The translations under genes were made by a program, and so were the position numbers. Below the pieces are notes generated by a model. The model did not search any database. It was given only the letters and a program-made list of their open reading frames with translations, and had not been told where the DNA came from. Below, piece by piece: positions 39,089-47,699 of a DNA stretch of 47,699 nt (positions within the stretch are counted from its first letter, which is position 1; every line of letters begins with the position of its first letter). The stretch is from an uncultured Phycisphaerales bacterium. Lineage in GTDB: Bacteria; Planctomycetota; Phycisphaerae; Phycisphaerales; SM1A02. The stretch lies in contig CASICI010000026.1 in assembly GCA_949373145.1 (NCBI GenBank), forward strand, positions 1-47,699. Direction: 5' to 3'.

Positions 39089-42000
39089 TCAGGAGGCCAC
39101 CGGGACAGAATCGCCAAGTCCATCATCAGTCGTGGTTTGCGTACCACCACCGCGGCGATAGACCATGGGAGCCGCGATGGCCACCGATGAGAAGGTCGCA
39201 GCGATCAGACCGATGAGGAACGTGAAGGCGAATGGTCGAATGCCCGTTCCACCGAGGTTGAACAGGATCAAGGCCGTGACGATGGTGGTGCCACTGGTCA
39301 GAACCGTTCGACTGAAGGTCTGGTTGATGGAGTTGTTGACGCATTCACGGGAGGCATACGGCAACCGGCCACGGTTCTCACGGACACGGTCGAGGATGAC
39401 GATCGTGTCGTTCAGCGAATACCCGATGATCGTCAACAGTCCTGCGATGACGTTCAAGTCGATGCGGAATTCCTCGATGTTCAAGGAAGACGCCCAACCC
39501 TCGGAGCCGACCATCACACTGATCGCGATGGCGCCGAGACAGACGGAGACGTTGAAACACAATGCCGCAACGGCTGCGAATGAATACCAAAGGTCACCGA
39601 AGCGAATCCAGATGTAGATCAACATGCCGAGCAGACTGAGGATCACGGCGACGACAGCGGACGCCACGAGGTTCTGAGCCACCGTGGGCGAGAAACTCGA
39701 GACCTGCTCGAGACTGGCCTCACGAAGAAGCGCGGCGGAGATGAGTCCCCATTCCTGCTTCGCAAGCTGGGCATCCCAGGTCTCGAGCTCCACATCAAAG
39801 GAACTGAGTTCCTCATCGAAGACGAGAACACAGAAATTGTTGTAGGCATCGTTTCCGACTGGAAGCCCGAGTCCGAGCACACGAACCTGTCGACCGATGG
39901 TGTCGGCATAGTCAGGCTGATTGCGCAGACGCTTGATCCGTTGCGTGACATCTTCGGTCGTGATCGCAGGCTCGACGGCCTCGATGATGACCGCGACACC
40001 GCCGCGGAACTCACCCACCGAACGCCCCGGGCCCTCACGCCCGATGTTCTGTTCGATGGTCGGTCTCTCAAGAGAGAACGTTCGAATGGTGTGATCATCG
40101 TCGTTCTGACCGGCGAAGACCACGGGTGCATCGATGTCCAGTTGCTCGGAGAATTCTCCGACCACTGCCTGAACGATGAGCTTTTCGATGGCATCGTCAT
40201 CGGTCGCATCGGCGGGGTTCGCCACCTTGACCTGGAACGCTTCAGCACGAACATCGAGGGTCGAAGGCCCTGACGTGAGAACGGTCGCATTACGCAGTTC
40301 GGAGACCGCTGAACCTTCAGGAGCAGCGTTACCGACCGCCTGCAGGCGTTCACGCACCTCGGCCAGGGACAACAGAAGACGGCCACCTTCACCGGTGTCT
40401 TCGCCATCCTGAGCATTTCGTGTCGACATCGTCAGGCTGACACCGCCGCGGAATTCCGTCTCGAGGATGTCACTCCCGGTCGAGAAGAACAACCAGAGGC
40501 CCACAGCAGCGACAGACACGGAGAACGCCTGGAAGAGTCGGCGAAGTGAGACCCAGTCAATCTTGGGCTGCAGGATGCGGTGAATCGCCGGAATGACGAC
40601 TGGCAGCATCAGGCCGGGGAACTTTCGGGCACCAAACCCTTCGACGACGACATCAAAGAGAAATCTTCCGACGAAAAGCGTGGTGAAGAGCGTGCCGAGC
40701 ACACCGATCGACAGCGTCAGGGCGAACCCACGGACTTCAGTGGCCGCCGTCTGATAGAGGACGAAACAGACGATGAGGTTCGTGAGGTTGCCGTCGAAGA
40801 TCGCACTGGCGGCCTTCTTGTACCCGAGCCGAACCGCGATTCGAAGGCTTTCCTTGTTGTTCACGATCTCTTCACGGATTCGTTCGTAGACGAGCACGCT
40901 TGCGTCCACTGCCATGCCGATCGTCAGGGCGATGCCCGCAAGACCGGGAAGGGTGAACGTTCCGTCGATCATCGCCATGATTCCGAACACCAGCAGGGCA
41001 TTCAAGCACAGCGCGACCACGGCCACGAAACCGGCGAAGAAGTAGTAGCAGACCATGAGGATCGCAACGACCACGACCGCGAGCAGGACCGCTTGAAGAC
41101 CCTTGTCGAGGTTGTCGGCACCGATCGTCGGTCCGAGGACGCTGGTCGAGATGGGTTCCTTGGACAGACGTGCATCAAGTGCGCCGGCCGCGAGGACCCG
41201 AATGAGGTAGTCGACTTCCGCGGTGGCGAAGTTTCCGGAGATCACGCCTCGATCACCGATGCGGGAATTCAGATTGGGCGCACTGTAGACCTGGCCATCG
41301 AGAACTATCGCCATGGGCTGCTGGATGTTGGGCCCTGTCAGCCCGCTCATGGCACGTCCGCCACTTGGATCGAGTGCGAAACCCACGGCAGGCCGTCCGA
41401 GTTCGTCGACGGTCCTGAAGGTCCGTTGCATCGTCCACTTCTGGTCGCCCTCGTGAGTCATCGACTTTTCGGGCGTCGTGTACAGCAGGATGTAGATCTT
41501 GCCATCACGCTCAGCCGCCACCAGTCGTCGACTGGTGAAATACGTCGCTGGATCCGCCTGAAGCGAAGCCAGCTGCTCCGGTGAATCGACCCACTGTTCG
41601 AGATCATTGAGGGGATACCACCCCGCGACGGGTGAATCGGTGTTTCTGGGGCCACGGTCCGCGAGTTGCTCGCGCATCTCGGCGGGGTTCACACCTTGCG
41701 GATCCTGCGATGAAACCGCAATCCTGAATTCCAGCACACCTGCTCCGCTGAGGAGGCGCTTGAGATCTTCCGGGTCATCGAGACCGGTTCGAATCTTGGC
41801 ATAGTCGGCAAAGGATCCGAGCATGGTGTCGAGCTTGCCGGAGAGGTGCGGGAATTCCGCTCGCAGCTCGGCGATCTGCTCATCACGCTCCGAAGGGATC
41901 GTGAAAAAGACATCATCAGGACCGCGCTTGCGCCGTTCCTTGCCGGGGAGCGCCAGTGCCGCCTGAACACGAGCTTCTGAAAGTCTTCCCGCCACGAGGT

Positions 42001-42589
42001 CTTCGGTCAGCTCATCGGAACGCAGTTCCGCACGTGCAATTCGATTTTCAAGCTCACCGAGTTCCTCGGGTGTCGCTTCGGGAAGCTCTCGTTTGGCAGC
42101 AAGCTCCACTCGAGCTTGAGCGGCTTCATCGAAGAGCCCCTGCAACACCTCGATCTGAGCTCGTCGATCAGCATCTTCGCCGCCGAATCTCTTGAGAGCG
42201 TCTCGTTCCTCCAGGGCTGTCGTGAGAGCACCCCGGGTGATCGCCGACTCCAGAATCAGAGACTGCAGATCATTCTGGAACACGACCTGCTTGGCACGCA
42301 CTTCGGGACTGGGGAGTGGCATGACCACTTCCATCCGATTGGCACCCTGCGGCTGAAATGCGATGTCGAGAACGCCTTGCGGGTTCACTCTTCGCTTGAG
42401 GACGTCGATCGTCTGTGCGATGACCTCTTCTCGGTTGGCGTCATCGGGGACGTTGATGGCGTAGACGAAGCTGACTCCACCACGCAGGTCCTTGCCGAGA
42501 CGAATCTTCTCTCCCGGGGGAGAGATTGAATACACGCAACCCGCGATGACTATCGCGATGAGAAGTAGTTTCCAGATGGCACCCTTCAT
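39089..42589 (-). CDS. secDF: Fused protein translocase SecDF
   Basis: A 1166-residue fusion of SecD and SecF that uses the proton gradient to pull proteins from the SecYEG channel. SecD part: first membrane helix at 6-22, IRLGKDLRGGVSFVY, P1 base, head (286-471) and five-helix bundle with GMAVDASVLVYERIREE. SecF part: LETEFRGGVSLTM, a periplasmic domain, and GYSLNDTIVILDRVRENRG, with the conserved Asp residues in both halves. An insert of about 170 charged residues (112-280; ALEERDALKRFGGEDADRRA) lies between P1 base elements, larger than in E. coli SecD. yajC is 108 bases upstream on the same strand, the classical yajC-secDF order. Confidence 0.96.
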   Translation of the reverse strand: MKGAIWKLLLIAIVIAGCVYSISPPGEKIRLGKDLRGGVSFVYAINVPDDANREEVIAQTIDVLKRRVNPQGVLDIAFQPQGANRMEVVMPLPSPEVRAKQVVFQNDLQSLILESAITRGALTTALEERDALKRFGGEDADRRAQIEVLQGLFDEAAQARVELAAKRELPEATPEELGELENRIARAELRSDELTEDLVAGRLSEARVQAALALPGKERRKRGPDDVFFTIPSERDEQIAELRAEFPHLSGKLDTMLGSFADYAKIRTGLDDPEDLKRLLSGAGVLEFRIAVSSQDPQGVNPAEMREQLADRGPRNTDSPVAGWYPLNDLEQWVDSPEQLASLQADPATYFTSRRLVAAERDGKIYILLYTTPEKSMTHEGDQKWTMQRTFRTVDELGRPAVGFALDPSGGRAMSGLTGPNIQQPMAIVLDGQVYSAPNLNSRIGDRGVISGNFATAEVDYLIRVLAAGALDARLSKEPISTSVLGPTIGADNLDKGLQAVLLAVVVVAILMVCYYFFAGFVAVVALCLNALLVFGIMAMIDGTFTLPGLAGIALTIGMAVDASVLVYERIREEIVNNKESLRIAVRLGYKKAASAIFDGNLTNLIVCFVLYQTAATEVRGFALTLSIGVLGTLFTTLFVGRFLFDVVVEGFGARKFPGLMLPVVIPAIHRILQPKIDWVSLRRLFQAFSVSVAAVGLWLFFSTGSDILETEFRGGVSLTMSTRNAQDGEDTGEGGRLLLSLAEVRERLQAVGNAAPEGSAVSELRNATVLTSGPSTLDVRAEAFQVKVANPADATDDDAIEKLIVQAVVGEFSEQLDIDAPVVFAGQNDDDHTIRTFSLERPTIEQNIGREGPGRSVGEFRGGVAVIIEAVEPAITTEDVTQRIKRLRNQPDYADTIGRQVRVLGLGLPVGNDAYNNFCVLVFDEELSSFDVELETWDAQLAKQEWGLISAALLREASLEQVSSFSPTVAQNLVASAVVAVILSLLGMLIYIWIRFGDLWYSFAAVAALCFNVSVCLGAIAISVMVGSEGWASSLNIEEFRIDLNVIAGLLTIIGYSLNDTIVILDRVRENRGRLPYASRECVNNSINQTFSRTVLTSGTTIVTALILFNLGGTGIRPFAFTFLIGLIAATFSSVAIAAPMVYRRGGGTQTTTDDGLGDSVPVAS

Positions 42590-42697
42590 GATGTCTCGAC
42601 CCGATCCTTCTTAATCTTGCACTTCGAACCCACTCTGGAAGTCTCAGAATCGACCACGCTGGTCGAGTCCGCCTCTTTGATGTCTGTTCGAATGTTT

Positions 42698-43132
42698 TTA
42701 ATCTGAACCACTGCCATCCTGCAGAATGGCATCGACGTACTGCCGGTCGAGCGTGATTCGAGTGTCCTTGCCTTCGTCAACCTTGATCACGATCTGATCT
42801 CCCTTGGCTTCCACCACGGAACCGATGATGCCACCACGAGTGCGGATGCGATCATGCTTCGAGATCGTTTCAAGCTGCTTTCGTCGTTTCTTTTCCTTGC
42901 GCCCGCCCATGATCGACATCAACAAAAGGAAGCCGATCGCGGGGATCAGCAGGATCATGAAGTTCGGCCCGGCCGGCGCCGCCGCCGCACCCGTGACTCC
43001 ACCGTCTCCGGCTGCTCCCGTCGTGCCGGTCGTGGTCGCCCCGCCTTGGCCGGACAGGACCGGCGCATCGCTTGAAGCTGACTGGGAAAGCATCAAATAT
43101 GAAAGATCAGGTGTGTTGTAATTCTGATTCAT
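42698..43132 (-). CDS. yajC: Sec translocon accessory protein YajC
   Basis: A 144-residue single-span membrane protein of the SecDF-YajC complex. The membrane segment is NFMILLIPAIGFLLLMSIM (about 57-75). It is followed by the YajC core GRKEKKRRKQLETISKHDR, with RTRGGIIGSVVEAKGDQIVI matching the family GDxVVTxGGIxGxV pattern. A glycine/alanine/threonine-rich N-terminal extension of about 50 residues precedes the helix and is longer than usual. It follows tgt by 138 bases in the same direction and precedes secDF, the standard tgt-yajC-secDF order. Confidence 0.92.
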   Translation of the reverse strand: MNQNYNTPDLSYLMLSQSASSDAPVLSGQGGATTTGTTGAAGDGGVTGAAAAPAGPNFMILLIPAIGFLLLMSIMGGRKEKKRRKQLETISKHDRIRTRGGIIGSVVEAKGDQIVIKVDEGKDTRITLDRQYVDAILQDGSGSD

Positions 43133-43270
43133 TGGGTCTGAAGCTCTTCAGGGGGGGGGAGGTGTCTGTGCCTCTTCGGTTCCATCACCCGCTTGTGGTG
43201 AATCTAGATCTGATTTACTGGCTCGAAGTCGCAGAAAAAAAGAGCGAGTGAACGTTTCAGCAGGCACACT

Positions 43271-44443
43271 TCAGCTCATGGCATCATCCCTGACGACGGG
43301 CCAGGAATCCATGAGGGAAGACCAACAATCATCCCGTATCGCTTGGCGTATGTCCAGCAGCAGAGACTGGTAGTGCCAGAGGTTGTGCTGGCTGACCAGA
43401 TTCTGGCCAAGCCACTCACCTGCAGCAAAAAGATGCCTCAAATAGCCTCTGCTGTAGCCTCCACGGCATGTGGGACACCCACATGCCTCATCGATGGGGC
43501 TCTGGTCGTCCGCAAATTTGGCATTCTTCAATTTTATGGGGCCTGTTCTGGTGAATGCGTACGCTTTTCGGCCGTTTCGAGTTGGGAGGACGCAGTCGAA
43601 CATGTCCACGCCGGCAGCCACCGCCCGGACGATGTCACGCTCGTACCCCACTCCCATCAGATAGCGAGGCCGATCCTGAGGAAGCAACCTGGCGGTGAAG
43701 GCCACGGTCTTGTGGATCTGCTCCGGCCCCTCCCCCACAGCGACCCCCCCGATGGCATAGCCGGGAAGATCATGACCACAGACCTGTTCGACGCTCCGTC
43801 GCCTGAGCCCTTCGTCGGTTCCACCCTGGACGATCCCGAAGAGCGCCTGGTCGGAACTTCGTGCATGCGCCTTGACACATCGGTCAAGCCAGCGAGCCGT
43901 TCGGTCGTTGGATTGTTCGAGACGCTCGAGATAGGTCATGCCCTTGAGCCTGACCTTCTTGCCCGGATTGACACAATCCTCTTCGCGCGTCGGGGGACAG
44001 TCATCGAATGCCATGATGATGTCCGCGCCGATCTGATTCTGAACCTCGATGGAACGCTCGGGTGTCAATTCGATTTTTGAACCATCGATGAAACTCTTGA
44101 ACGTCACTCCATGTTCATTCACCGAATTGATGTCGCTCATCGAAAATGCCTGATAGCCGCCTGAGTCCGTGAGAATCGGGCCGTCCCATCGCATGAATTT
44201 GTGAGAACCTCCGAAACGAGCGACTCGGTCGGAACCCGGGCGAAGCATCAGGTGGTAGGCGTTGTTGAGAATGATCTGCGAGCGACTCTCCCGGACATGA
44301 TCGACGGTGAGCCCCTTCATCGCCGCTGCGGTGGCGACAGGCATGAACGCAGGCGTGTCGAACCCACCATGTGGTGTCTCCACACGACCGACGCGAGCCT
44401 CGTTCTCAGTTGATGAACCGTGAATCGTGAAGGTGATTGCCAT
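43271..44443 (-). CDS. tgt: Queuine/preQ1 tRNA-ribosyltransferase
   Basis: Exchanges guanine at position 34 of tRNAs for Asp, Asn, His and Tyr with preQ1, the first tRNA-bound step of queuosine formation. The substrate motif TDSGGYQAF contains Asp93, and the nucleophile region ACGFDMF-type sequence appears as AAGVDMFDCVLPTRNGR. The zinc site is CGCPTCRGGYSRGYLRHLF plus the downstream His. The ATG at 44443 gives 390 residues, MAITFTIHGSSTENEARVG, and a 19-base gap after the rhomboid gene. The longer ATG at 44506 would overlap the rhomboid gene and add a basic unrelated segment. Confidence 0.96.
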   Translation of the reverse strand: MAITFTIHGSSTENEARVGRVETPHGGFDTPAFMPVATAAAMKGLTVDHVRESRSQIILNNAYHLMLRPGSDRVARFGGSHKFMRWDGPILTDSGGYQAFSMSDINSVNEHGVTFKSFIDGSKIELTPERSIEVQNQIGADIIMAFDDCPPTREEDCVNPGKKVRLKGMTYLERLEQSNDRTARWLDRCVKAHARSSDQALFGIVQGGTDEGLRRRSVEQVCGHDLPGYAIGGVAVGEGPEQIHKTVAFTARLLPQDRPRYLMGVGYERDIVRAVAAGVDMFDCVLPTRNGRKAYAFTRTGPIKLKNAKFADDQSPIDEACGCPTCRGGYSRGYLRHLFAAGEWLGQNLVSQHNLWHYQSLLLDIRQAIRDDCWSSLMDSWPVVRDDAMS

Positions 44444-44452
44444 GTGCTTGAA

Positions 44453-44471
44453 AAGCGCTGCCTCAGCGCTT
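44453..44471 (-). terminator. Weak attenuator-like hairpin between rhomboid gene and tgt
   Basis: On the minus strand AAGCGCT-GAGGC-AGCGCTT overlaps the end of the rhomboid gene and is followed by TTTC. The 7-bp stem and short T-run suggest partial read-through control at most. Confidence 0.35.
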
Positions 44472-45629
44472 CGATGCCTCCCTGAGCGTCTTCTTTTCCT
44501 TGGCACTCAGACTGTGAAGGCCCTTGTCATGGATTTTTGCGAGAATACGATCGATCTCGGAGTCAGCAACCGCACTGGCCGCCTTGCCTGAACGTAATTT
44601 TCGAGCCTGAGAAGATCGGCTGGTCGGGTCCGCACGACCGATGAAATCGAAGAATCCATGCAGATGATGTGGGTTCCGAATGAAATAGAACCCTGCGATC
44701 GCACCACCGAGATGAGCCGCCTCGCCACCGGCGTTTGCGGTCTGGAAGAACAACATCACGATCGCCGCCACCACCAGCCCGTAGGCCAGCGTGACCAATC
44801 TGATCGGTATGAAGAACGCGAGAAGAACCGTTGAATTCGGTGAGAGAAACGCCCCTGCCAGCAACACACCGAAGACGCCGGCACTGGCACCGATCAGTGG
44901 CGTGTGCGGTGTGTTCTGGAGGAGAAACGGAACGTTCTCCATGCCCAGAGATGTCGTCAGCGACGAGGCGGCGTTGAGAATCAGGTACAGCAAGGCACCA
45001 AAGATTCCGCACAACAGATAGAAGGCGACGAACCGCTTCTTTCCCAGATATCTCTCGACCAACGGACCGAAGATCCAAAGGGCGAACATGTTCATGAAGA
45101 TGTGCCAGAAATTCGCGTGAAGAAACTGGAAGGAGATGAATCGCCAGAGTTCACCACCCTGAATTCCGCCTTTGGAATTGGTTCCAAACAACGCGGTCGC
45201 GGTCGAAAAGAAGCCATAACGCTTGAAGGCACTGAAGTTCTGATACTCGGCCAATCCGATCTTCACTGCCGTGCCATCATCGCCGGCTCGATAGATCGTC
45301 CGGGATGCCAGAAACGACTTGCCCTCGCCGATCTGTCGAATGTTGGCTGGAGGCTGATCCAGGGGCGGTTGATAGCGAATCGAGTCGACCGGACCCTCAT
45401 ATTCGAGATTTGTGAGCGTCCAGTTGGACGGCTTCAACAACTGAGACTGGGAAACTGGCTTTCCGAATCCATCGATGATGAAGACGAAGGCGCAGATGAT
45501 GACGATCCATGTCGTGGCATTGAAACCACGCATGCGTTGCAGCGCTTGCGCGCTTCCTTGCCCCCCACCGCCGCCGCGTCGGCGGACTGGACCGCTTTGT
45601 CTCTGCCAATCTCTGTCGTGAATTCCCAT
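44463..45629 (-). CDS. Rhomboid family intramembrane serine protease
   Basis: A 388-residue multi-span membrane protease. The rhomboid core has WRFISFQFLHANFWHIFMNM (the LxHxxxxHxxxNM motif, 162-181), the catalytic serine motif GASAG (Ser249) and the catalytic histidine AAHLGG (His306). A first helix (WIVIICAFVFIIDG) is followed by a roughly 100-residue extracytoplasmic loop. The last 32 residues (SEIDRILAKIHDKGLHSLSA, then EKKTLREASKR) form a small cytoplasmic module shared with the next upstream gene. ATG 45629 is 22 bases after the stop of the site-2 protease gene. Substrates unknown. Confidence 0.93.
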   Translation of the reverse strand: MGIHDRDWQRQSGPVRRRGGGGGQGSAQALQRMRGFNATTWIVIICAFVFIIDGFGKPVSQSQLLKPSNWTLTNLEYEGPVDSIRYQPPLDQPPANIRQIGEGKSFLASRTIYRAGDDGTAVKIGLAEYQNFSAFKRYGFFSTATALFGTNSKGGIQGGELWRFISFQFLHANFWHIFMNMFALWIFGPLVERYLGKKRFVAFYLLCGIFGALLYLILNAASSLTTSLGMENVPFLLQNTPHTPLIGASAGVFGVLLAGAFLSPNSTVLLAFFIPIRLVTLAYGLVVAAIVMLFFQTANAGGEAAHLGGAIAGFYFIRNPHHLHGFFDFIGRADPTSRSSQARKLRSGKAASAVADSEIDRILAKIHDKGLHSLSAKEKKTLREASKR

Positions 45630-45651
45630 GCTGCTCCGATTTTACCAGTTC

Positions 45652-46746
45652 TCACGATGTTGAGTCGCGTCGTCTTTTCCTTGAGGAACGCCTGAGCCTC
45701 CATCGTTCGCGGAACCCAAGACTTTTGAGTCCATGTTCGGAGATTTTTTCGAGTATTCGTTCGATCTTGTCCTCACCGGACTCCCCCTTGCCGCCAGGTG
45801 ACTCGACCGATGGGCCAAGGCGACCGAGGACCTCCGCCGAGTCGAGCTCATCGGAACGTTCGAAGCGTTCAGATGGCTCCAGAGCCTCGAGTTCATCGTG
45901 GGTGAAACGCATCTTTCGGGCAGCATTCAAGCTGACAGCCCCACAGAAGAAAGCCAGACCGACCAGGTAGCCGGCATAGGCCCCGCTTGCGAAAAGCAGC
46001 CCGACTGCGGCCACGACCGCGCTGGCGAATATGGCGACCCAGGTGGAGTAGACCATCGCCCGCTCGTATCCGAAGAAACGCCAGAGAACGGCGTGCAGAA
46101 TCCTCCCGCCATCGAGAGGGAAGAGCGGAAGAAGATTCAGAACCAGCAACAGGATGTTGACCCATTGAACGACGAAGAGCGACGTGAGAGCCCAACTGCC
46201 AGCAGTGAAAAAGAGCCCCTCGGAAAGACCGTCGGAGCCGAGAACCGAGGGAATCGCGACGTTCAGACTTCGAGTCTCGTAGTAGAGGACCGGAGCCAGC
46301 ACGAGAAAAATGATGGCGTTGAAGGCCGGCCCACCCGCTGCGACCGTGAGCTGCCCGAGCCAACCGACAGGCGAGGGCGTGATGGCCAAGCCCCCCAGTG
46401 GCCAGATCAGGACTTCCACCGGCCTGGCTCGCAGGCGCTTCGCGACGAGGACATGAGCGGCTTCATGTCCAAGCACCAGGATCAGCAGGGCCAGCAACGA
46501 AAACGCGGTCCATGCGAAACCAAGGGGCATGTAACTGGTGGCTTCACGCCCTACGATCACGGCCCTGGACAGTTCAACGAGAATGAACAGCAGAAAGAGA
46601 ACGTGAACCCGAAGCGCCACCGAGCGAATGTTCGCCACATGGATCGACCATGACATCGGGTCTTGTGAAACAGGACGACGCCCCCCCCAGTTGCCGTGCA
46701 TCAGGGACAGAATCGTTCGGTGCGCTCGTGGTTTCGGCTCATCCAT
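45652..46746 (-). CDS. M50 site-2-type intramembrane metalloprotease
   Basis: A 364-residue multi-span zinc protease. The metal-binding HEAAH (94-98) is within a hydrophobic helix, and the second metal ligand motif is LLPLFPLDGGRI (Asp212). The N-terminal part matches the SREBP/SpoIVFB-like M50 group. ATG 46746 overlaps the Nudix stop by eight bases. After a charged linker, residues about 324-364 (DKIERILEKISEHGLKSLGF) repeat the C-terminal module seen in the rhomboid. A run of eight G residues in the coding strand (46681-46688) encodes WGG near the start. It may process membrane proteins or anti-sigma factors; target unknown. Confidence 0.9.
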   Translation of the reverse strand: MDEPKPRAHRTILSLMHGNWGGRRPVSQDPMSWSIHVANIRSVALRVHVLFLLFILVELSRAVIVGREATSYMPLGFAWTAFSLLALLILVLGHEAAHVLVAKRLRARPVEVLIWPLGGLAITPSPVGWLGQLTVAAGGPAFNAIIFLVLAPVLYYETRSLNVAIPSVLGSDGLSEGLFFTAGSWALTSLFVVQWVNILLLVLNLLPLFPLDGGRILHAVLWRFFGYERAMVYSTWVAIFASAVVAAVGLLFASGAYAGYLVGLAFFCGAVSLNAARKMRFTHDELEALEPSERFERSDELDSAEVLGRLGPSVESPGGKGESGEDKIERILEKISEHGLKSLGFRERWRLRRSSRKRRRDSTS

Positions 46747-47281
46747 CGGAGTCCCCACTCGTCTTGCAGAGAAGGCGCCAGAGATGGAATGCAGCGATCG
46801 TCTTGCCATCGCAGAGAGCACCGGTTCGGATGGCCTCTTCAACCTCGTTGGCAGTGAGCATCACCACTTCGATATCCTCTCCAGGCTCGAGCCGACGGGG
46901 AACGGAAGTCAGATTCGTCGCTTCAAAGACGTGCATCAATTCATCCGCGAATCCCGGAGAGGTATAGAACCGGCCAAGGGGGATGATGGATGCAGCTGAG
47001 AACCCCGTTTCCTCCTCGAGTTCTCGTCCAGCACTCTCGATGGGAGTCTCACCGGGCTCGAGCTTGCCTGCACACAGCTCGAGCAGCCTCGCCCCCACTG
47101 CGACACGGTGGTTTCTGATCATCACAAGGCGGCGGTCCCCGGTCACCGCGATCACGGTGACCGCGCCGGGGTGGCGGACGACATCCTTGACCAGGGGGCC
47201 CGCTTCAGTCTCGAAGGTGAGGCGATCCACGGAAAAGACGTTGCCATCATGAATACGTTCGGATTTAGCCGGGATGGTCAT
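46739..47281 (-). CDS. Nudix hydrolase, ADP-ribose pyrophosphatase-like
   Basis: Cleaves nucleoside-diphosphate-linked substrates with Mg2+. The complete Nudix box GX5EX7REUXEEXGU occupies residues 72-94 (GKLEPGETPIESAGRELEEE, then TGF). The N-terminal strand (RIHDGNVFSVDRLTFE) resembles the ADP-ribose pyrophosphatase group. Starts at 47281, 47290, 47305 and 47323 are possible. The shortest leaves a 22-base divergent gap before the ABC ATPase gene. It is the first gene of the minus-strand membrane-protease and Sec cluster, and its stop overlaps the next start. Confidence 0.88.
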   Translation of the reverse strand: MTIPAKSERIHDGNVFSVDRLTFETEAGPLVKDVVRHPGAVTVIAVTGDRRLVMIRNHRVAVGARLLELCAGKLEPGETPIESAGRELEEETGFSAASIIPLGRFYTSPGFADELMHVFEATNLTSVPRRLEPGEDIEVVMLTANEVEEAIRTGALCDGKTIAAFHLWRLLCKTSGDSDG

Positions 47282-47303
47282 GTTGGGCATATGATAGGGA
47301 CTC

Positions 47304-47699
47304 ATGAGTGACGATAAAAACAACAGCTCTTCAAGTCATGCGCTTGTCAGAGCACAAGACCTTCACAAGTCCTTCAACGGAAAAAAGATCCTGAAGGGTC
47401 TGTCAGTCGACTTCGCACCCCGAAGAACGACCGTCGTGCTGGGCCCGTCCGGCTGCGGGAAATCGGTGATGCTCAAGCATCTCGTGGGACTCCTTCGTCC
47501 CGACAGCGGCAAGGTCTATTTCGATGACACTCGAATCGACACCATGCCCGAAACGAAGATGACTTCGATCAGGAGACAGTTCGGTTTTCTTTTTCAGATG
47601 GGGGCGCTCTTCGACTCCCTCAATGTGAGGATGAACATCGAATTCCCCCTTGTCGAATCAGGATTCTCGGATGCCGACCAGAGGCAGGCGCGAGTCAGG
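47304..47699 (+). CDS. ABC transporter ATP-binding protein, MlaF-like (partial at window end)
   Basis: The first 132 codons of an ATPase, open at the right edge. It begins MSDDKNNSSSSHALVRAQDL, with Walker A GPSGCGKS and the Q-loop segment GFLFQMGALFDSLNV, followed by NIEFPLVESG. This Q-loop context is typical of the MlaF/Ttg2A group that energises lipid transport between membranes. The signature and Walker B motifs lie beyond the window. Divergent from the Nudix gene with very short spacing, so promoters must overlap coding sequence. Confidence 0.88.
   Translation, partial: MSDDKNNSSSSHALVRAQDLHKSFNGKKILKGLSVDFAPRRTTVVLGPSGCGKSVMLKHLVGLLRPDSGKVYFDDTRIDTMPETKMTSIRRQFGFLFQMGALFDSLNVRMNIEFPLVESGFSDADQRQARVR

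Noticed and set aside
40580-41584. Plus-strand open frame of 334 codons
   Set aside because: Antisense to secDF, highly charged low-quality composition, no motifs.
1-47699. CRISPR arrays, insertion sequences, prophage or integrase genes
   Set aside because: No regularly spaced repeats, transposase motifs or phage genes were seen on either strand.

Overview
The window reads as a piece of a Planctomycetota chromosome, most likely from the class Phycisphaerae. This is an inference from gene content: a type III glutamine synthetase, exported proteins with paired dockerin-like EF-hand repeats at the C-terminus, a fused SecDF, a FlgI-like lipoprotein outside any flagellar cluster, and WXG100-like proteins next to an FtsK/SpoIIIE-type ATPase. 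The DNA is moderately GC-rich, densely coded, and shows no transposase, integrase, phage gene or CRISPR array.

Layout. 0-1.4 kb: tRNA-Val(GAC) and a frame-disrupted RCC1-repeat/dockerin exported protein. 1.5-9.2 kb: gltX, divergent glutamine synthetase III, trigger factor, a small membrane protein, and clpX. 9.3-14 kb: rpmB with a clear terminator, then a consensus-like promoter ahead of dnaG-rpoD, closed by another strong terminator. 14-15.5 kb: a succinate-semialdehyde dehydrogenase-like gene on the minus strand. 15.5-20.7 kb: a four-gene operon resembling a minimal type VII (WXG100/EssC-like) secretion locus. It encodes two small WXG-like helical hairpins, a coiled-coil protein and a large membrane ATPase whose second half is cut by many frameshifts. 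20.7-24.7 kb: hrpA with one frameshift. 24.7-27.5 kb: tRNA-Val(UAC), a small cysteine-containing protein resembling NHLP-type RiPP precursors, and a secreted M12B-like metalloprotease with PA14 and dockerin domains. 27.7-33.6 kb: a FlgI-like/HEAT-like lipoprotein and smc. 33.6-37.6 kb: NAD-isocitrate dehydrogenase plus an alpha/beta hydrolase (minus), divergent from an FAD oxidoreductase plus an aldo/keto reductase (plus). 37.6-47.3 kb: a co-directional minus-strand run of Nudix, site-2 protease, rhomboid, tgt, yajC, secDF and a LysM protein. 47.3 kb to the end: the start of an MlaF-like ABC ATPase.

Functional themes. Protein folding and turnover (tig, clpX), replication and transcription initiation (dnaG, rpoD, smc), and export and membrane quality control (yajC, secDF, rhomboid, site-2 protease) dominate. 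The most interesting parts are the compact type VII-like locus, the LysM protein that carries what looks like a copy of the SecD P1 head domain and sits just downstream of secDF, and the two adjacent intramembrane proteases that share a short C-terminal module.

Caution. Two tracts (about 206-790 and 18.78-20.45 kb) contain many closely spaced frameshifts while motifs survive in alternating frames. This looks more like uncorrected indels in the sequence than like old pseudogenes, but I cannot prove that from one sequence.
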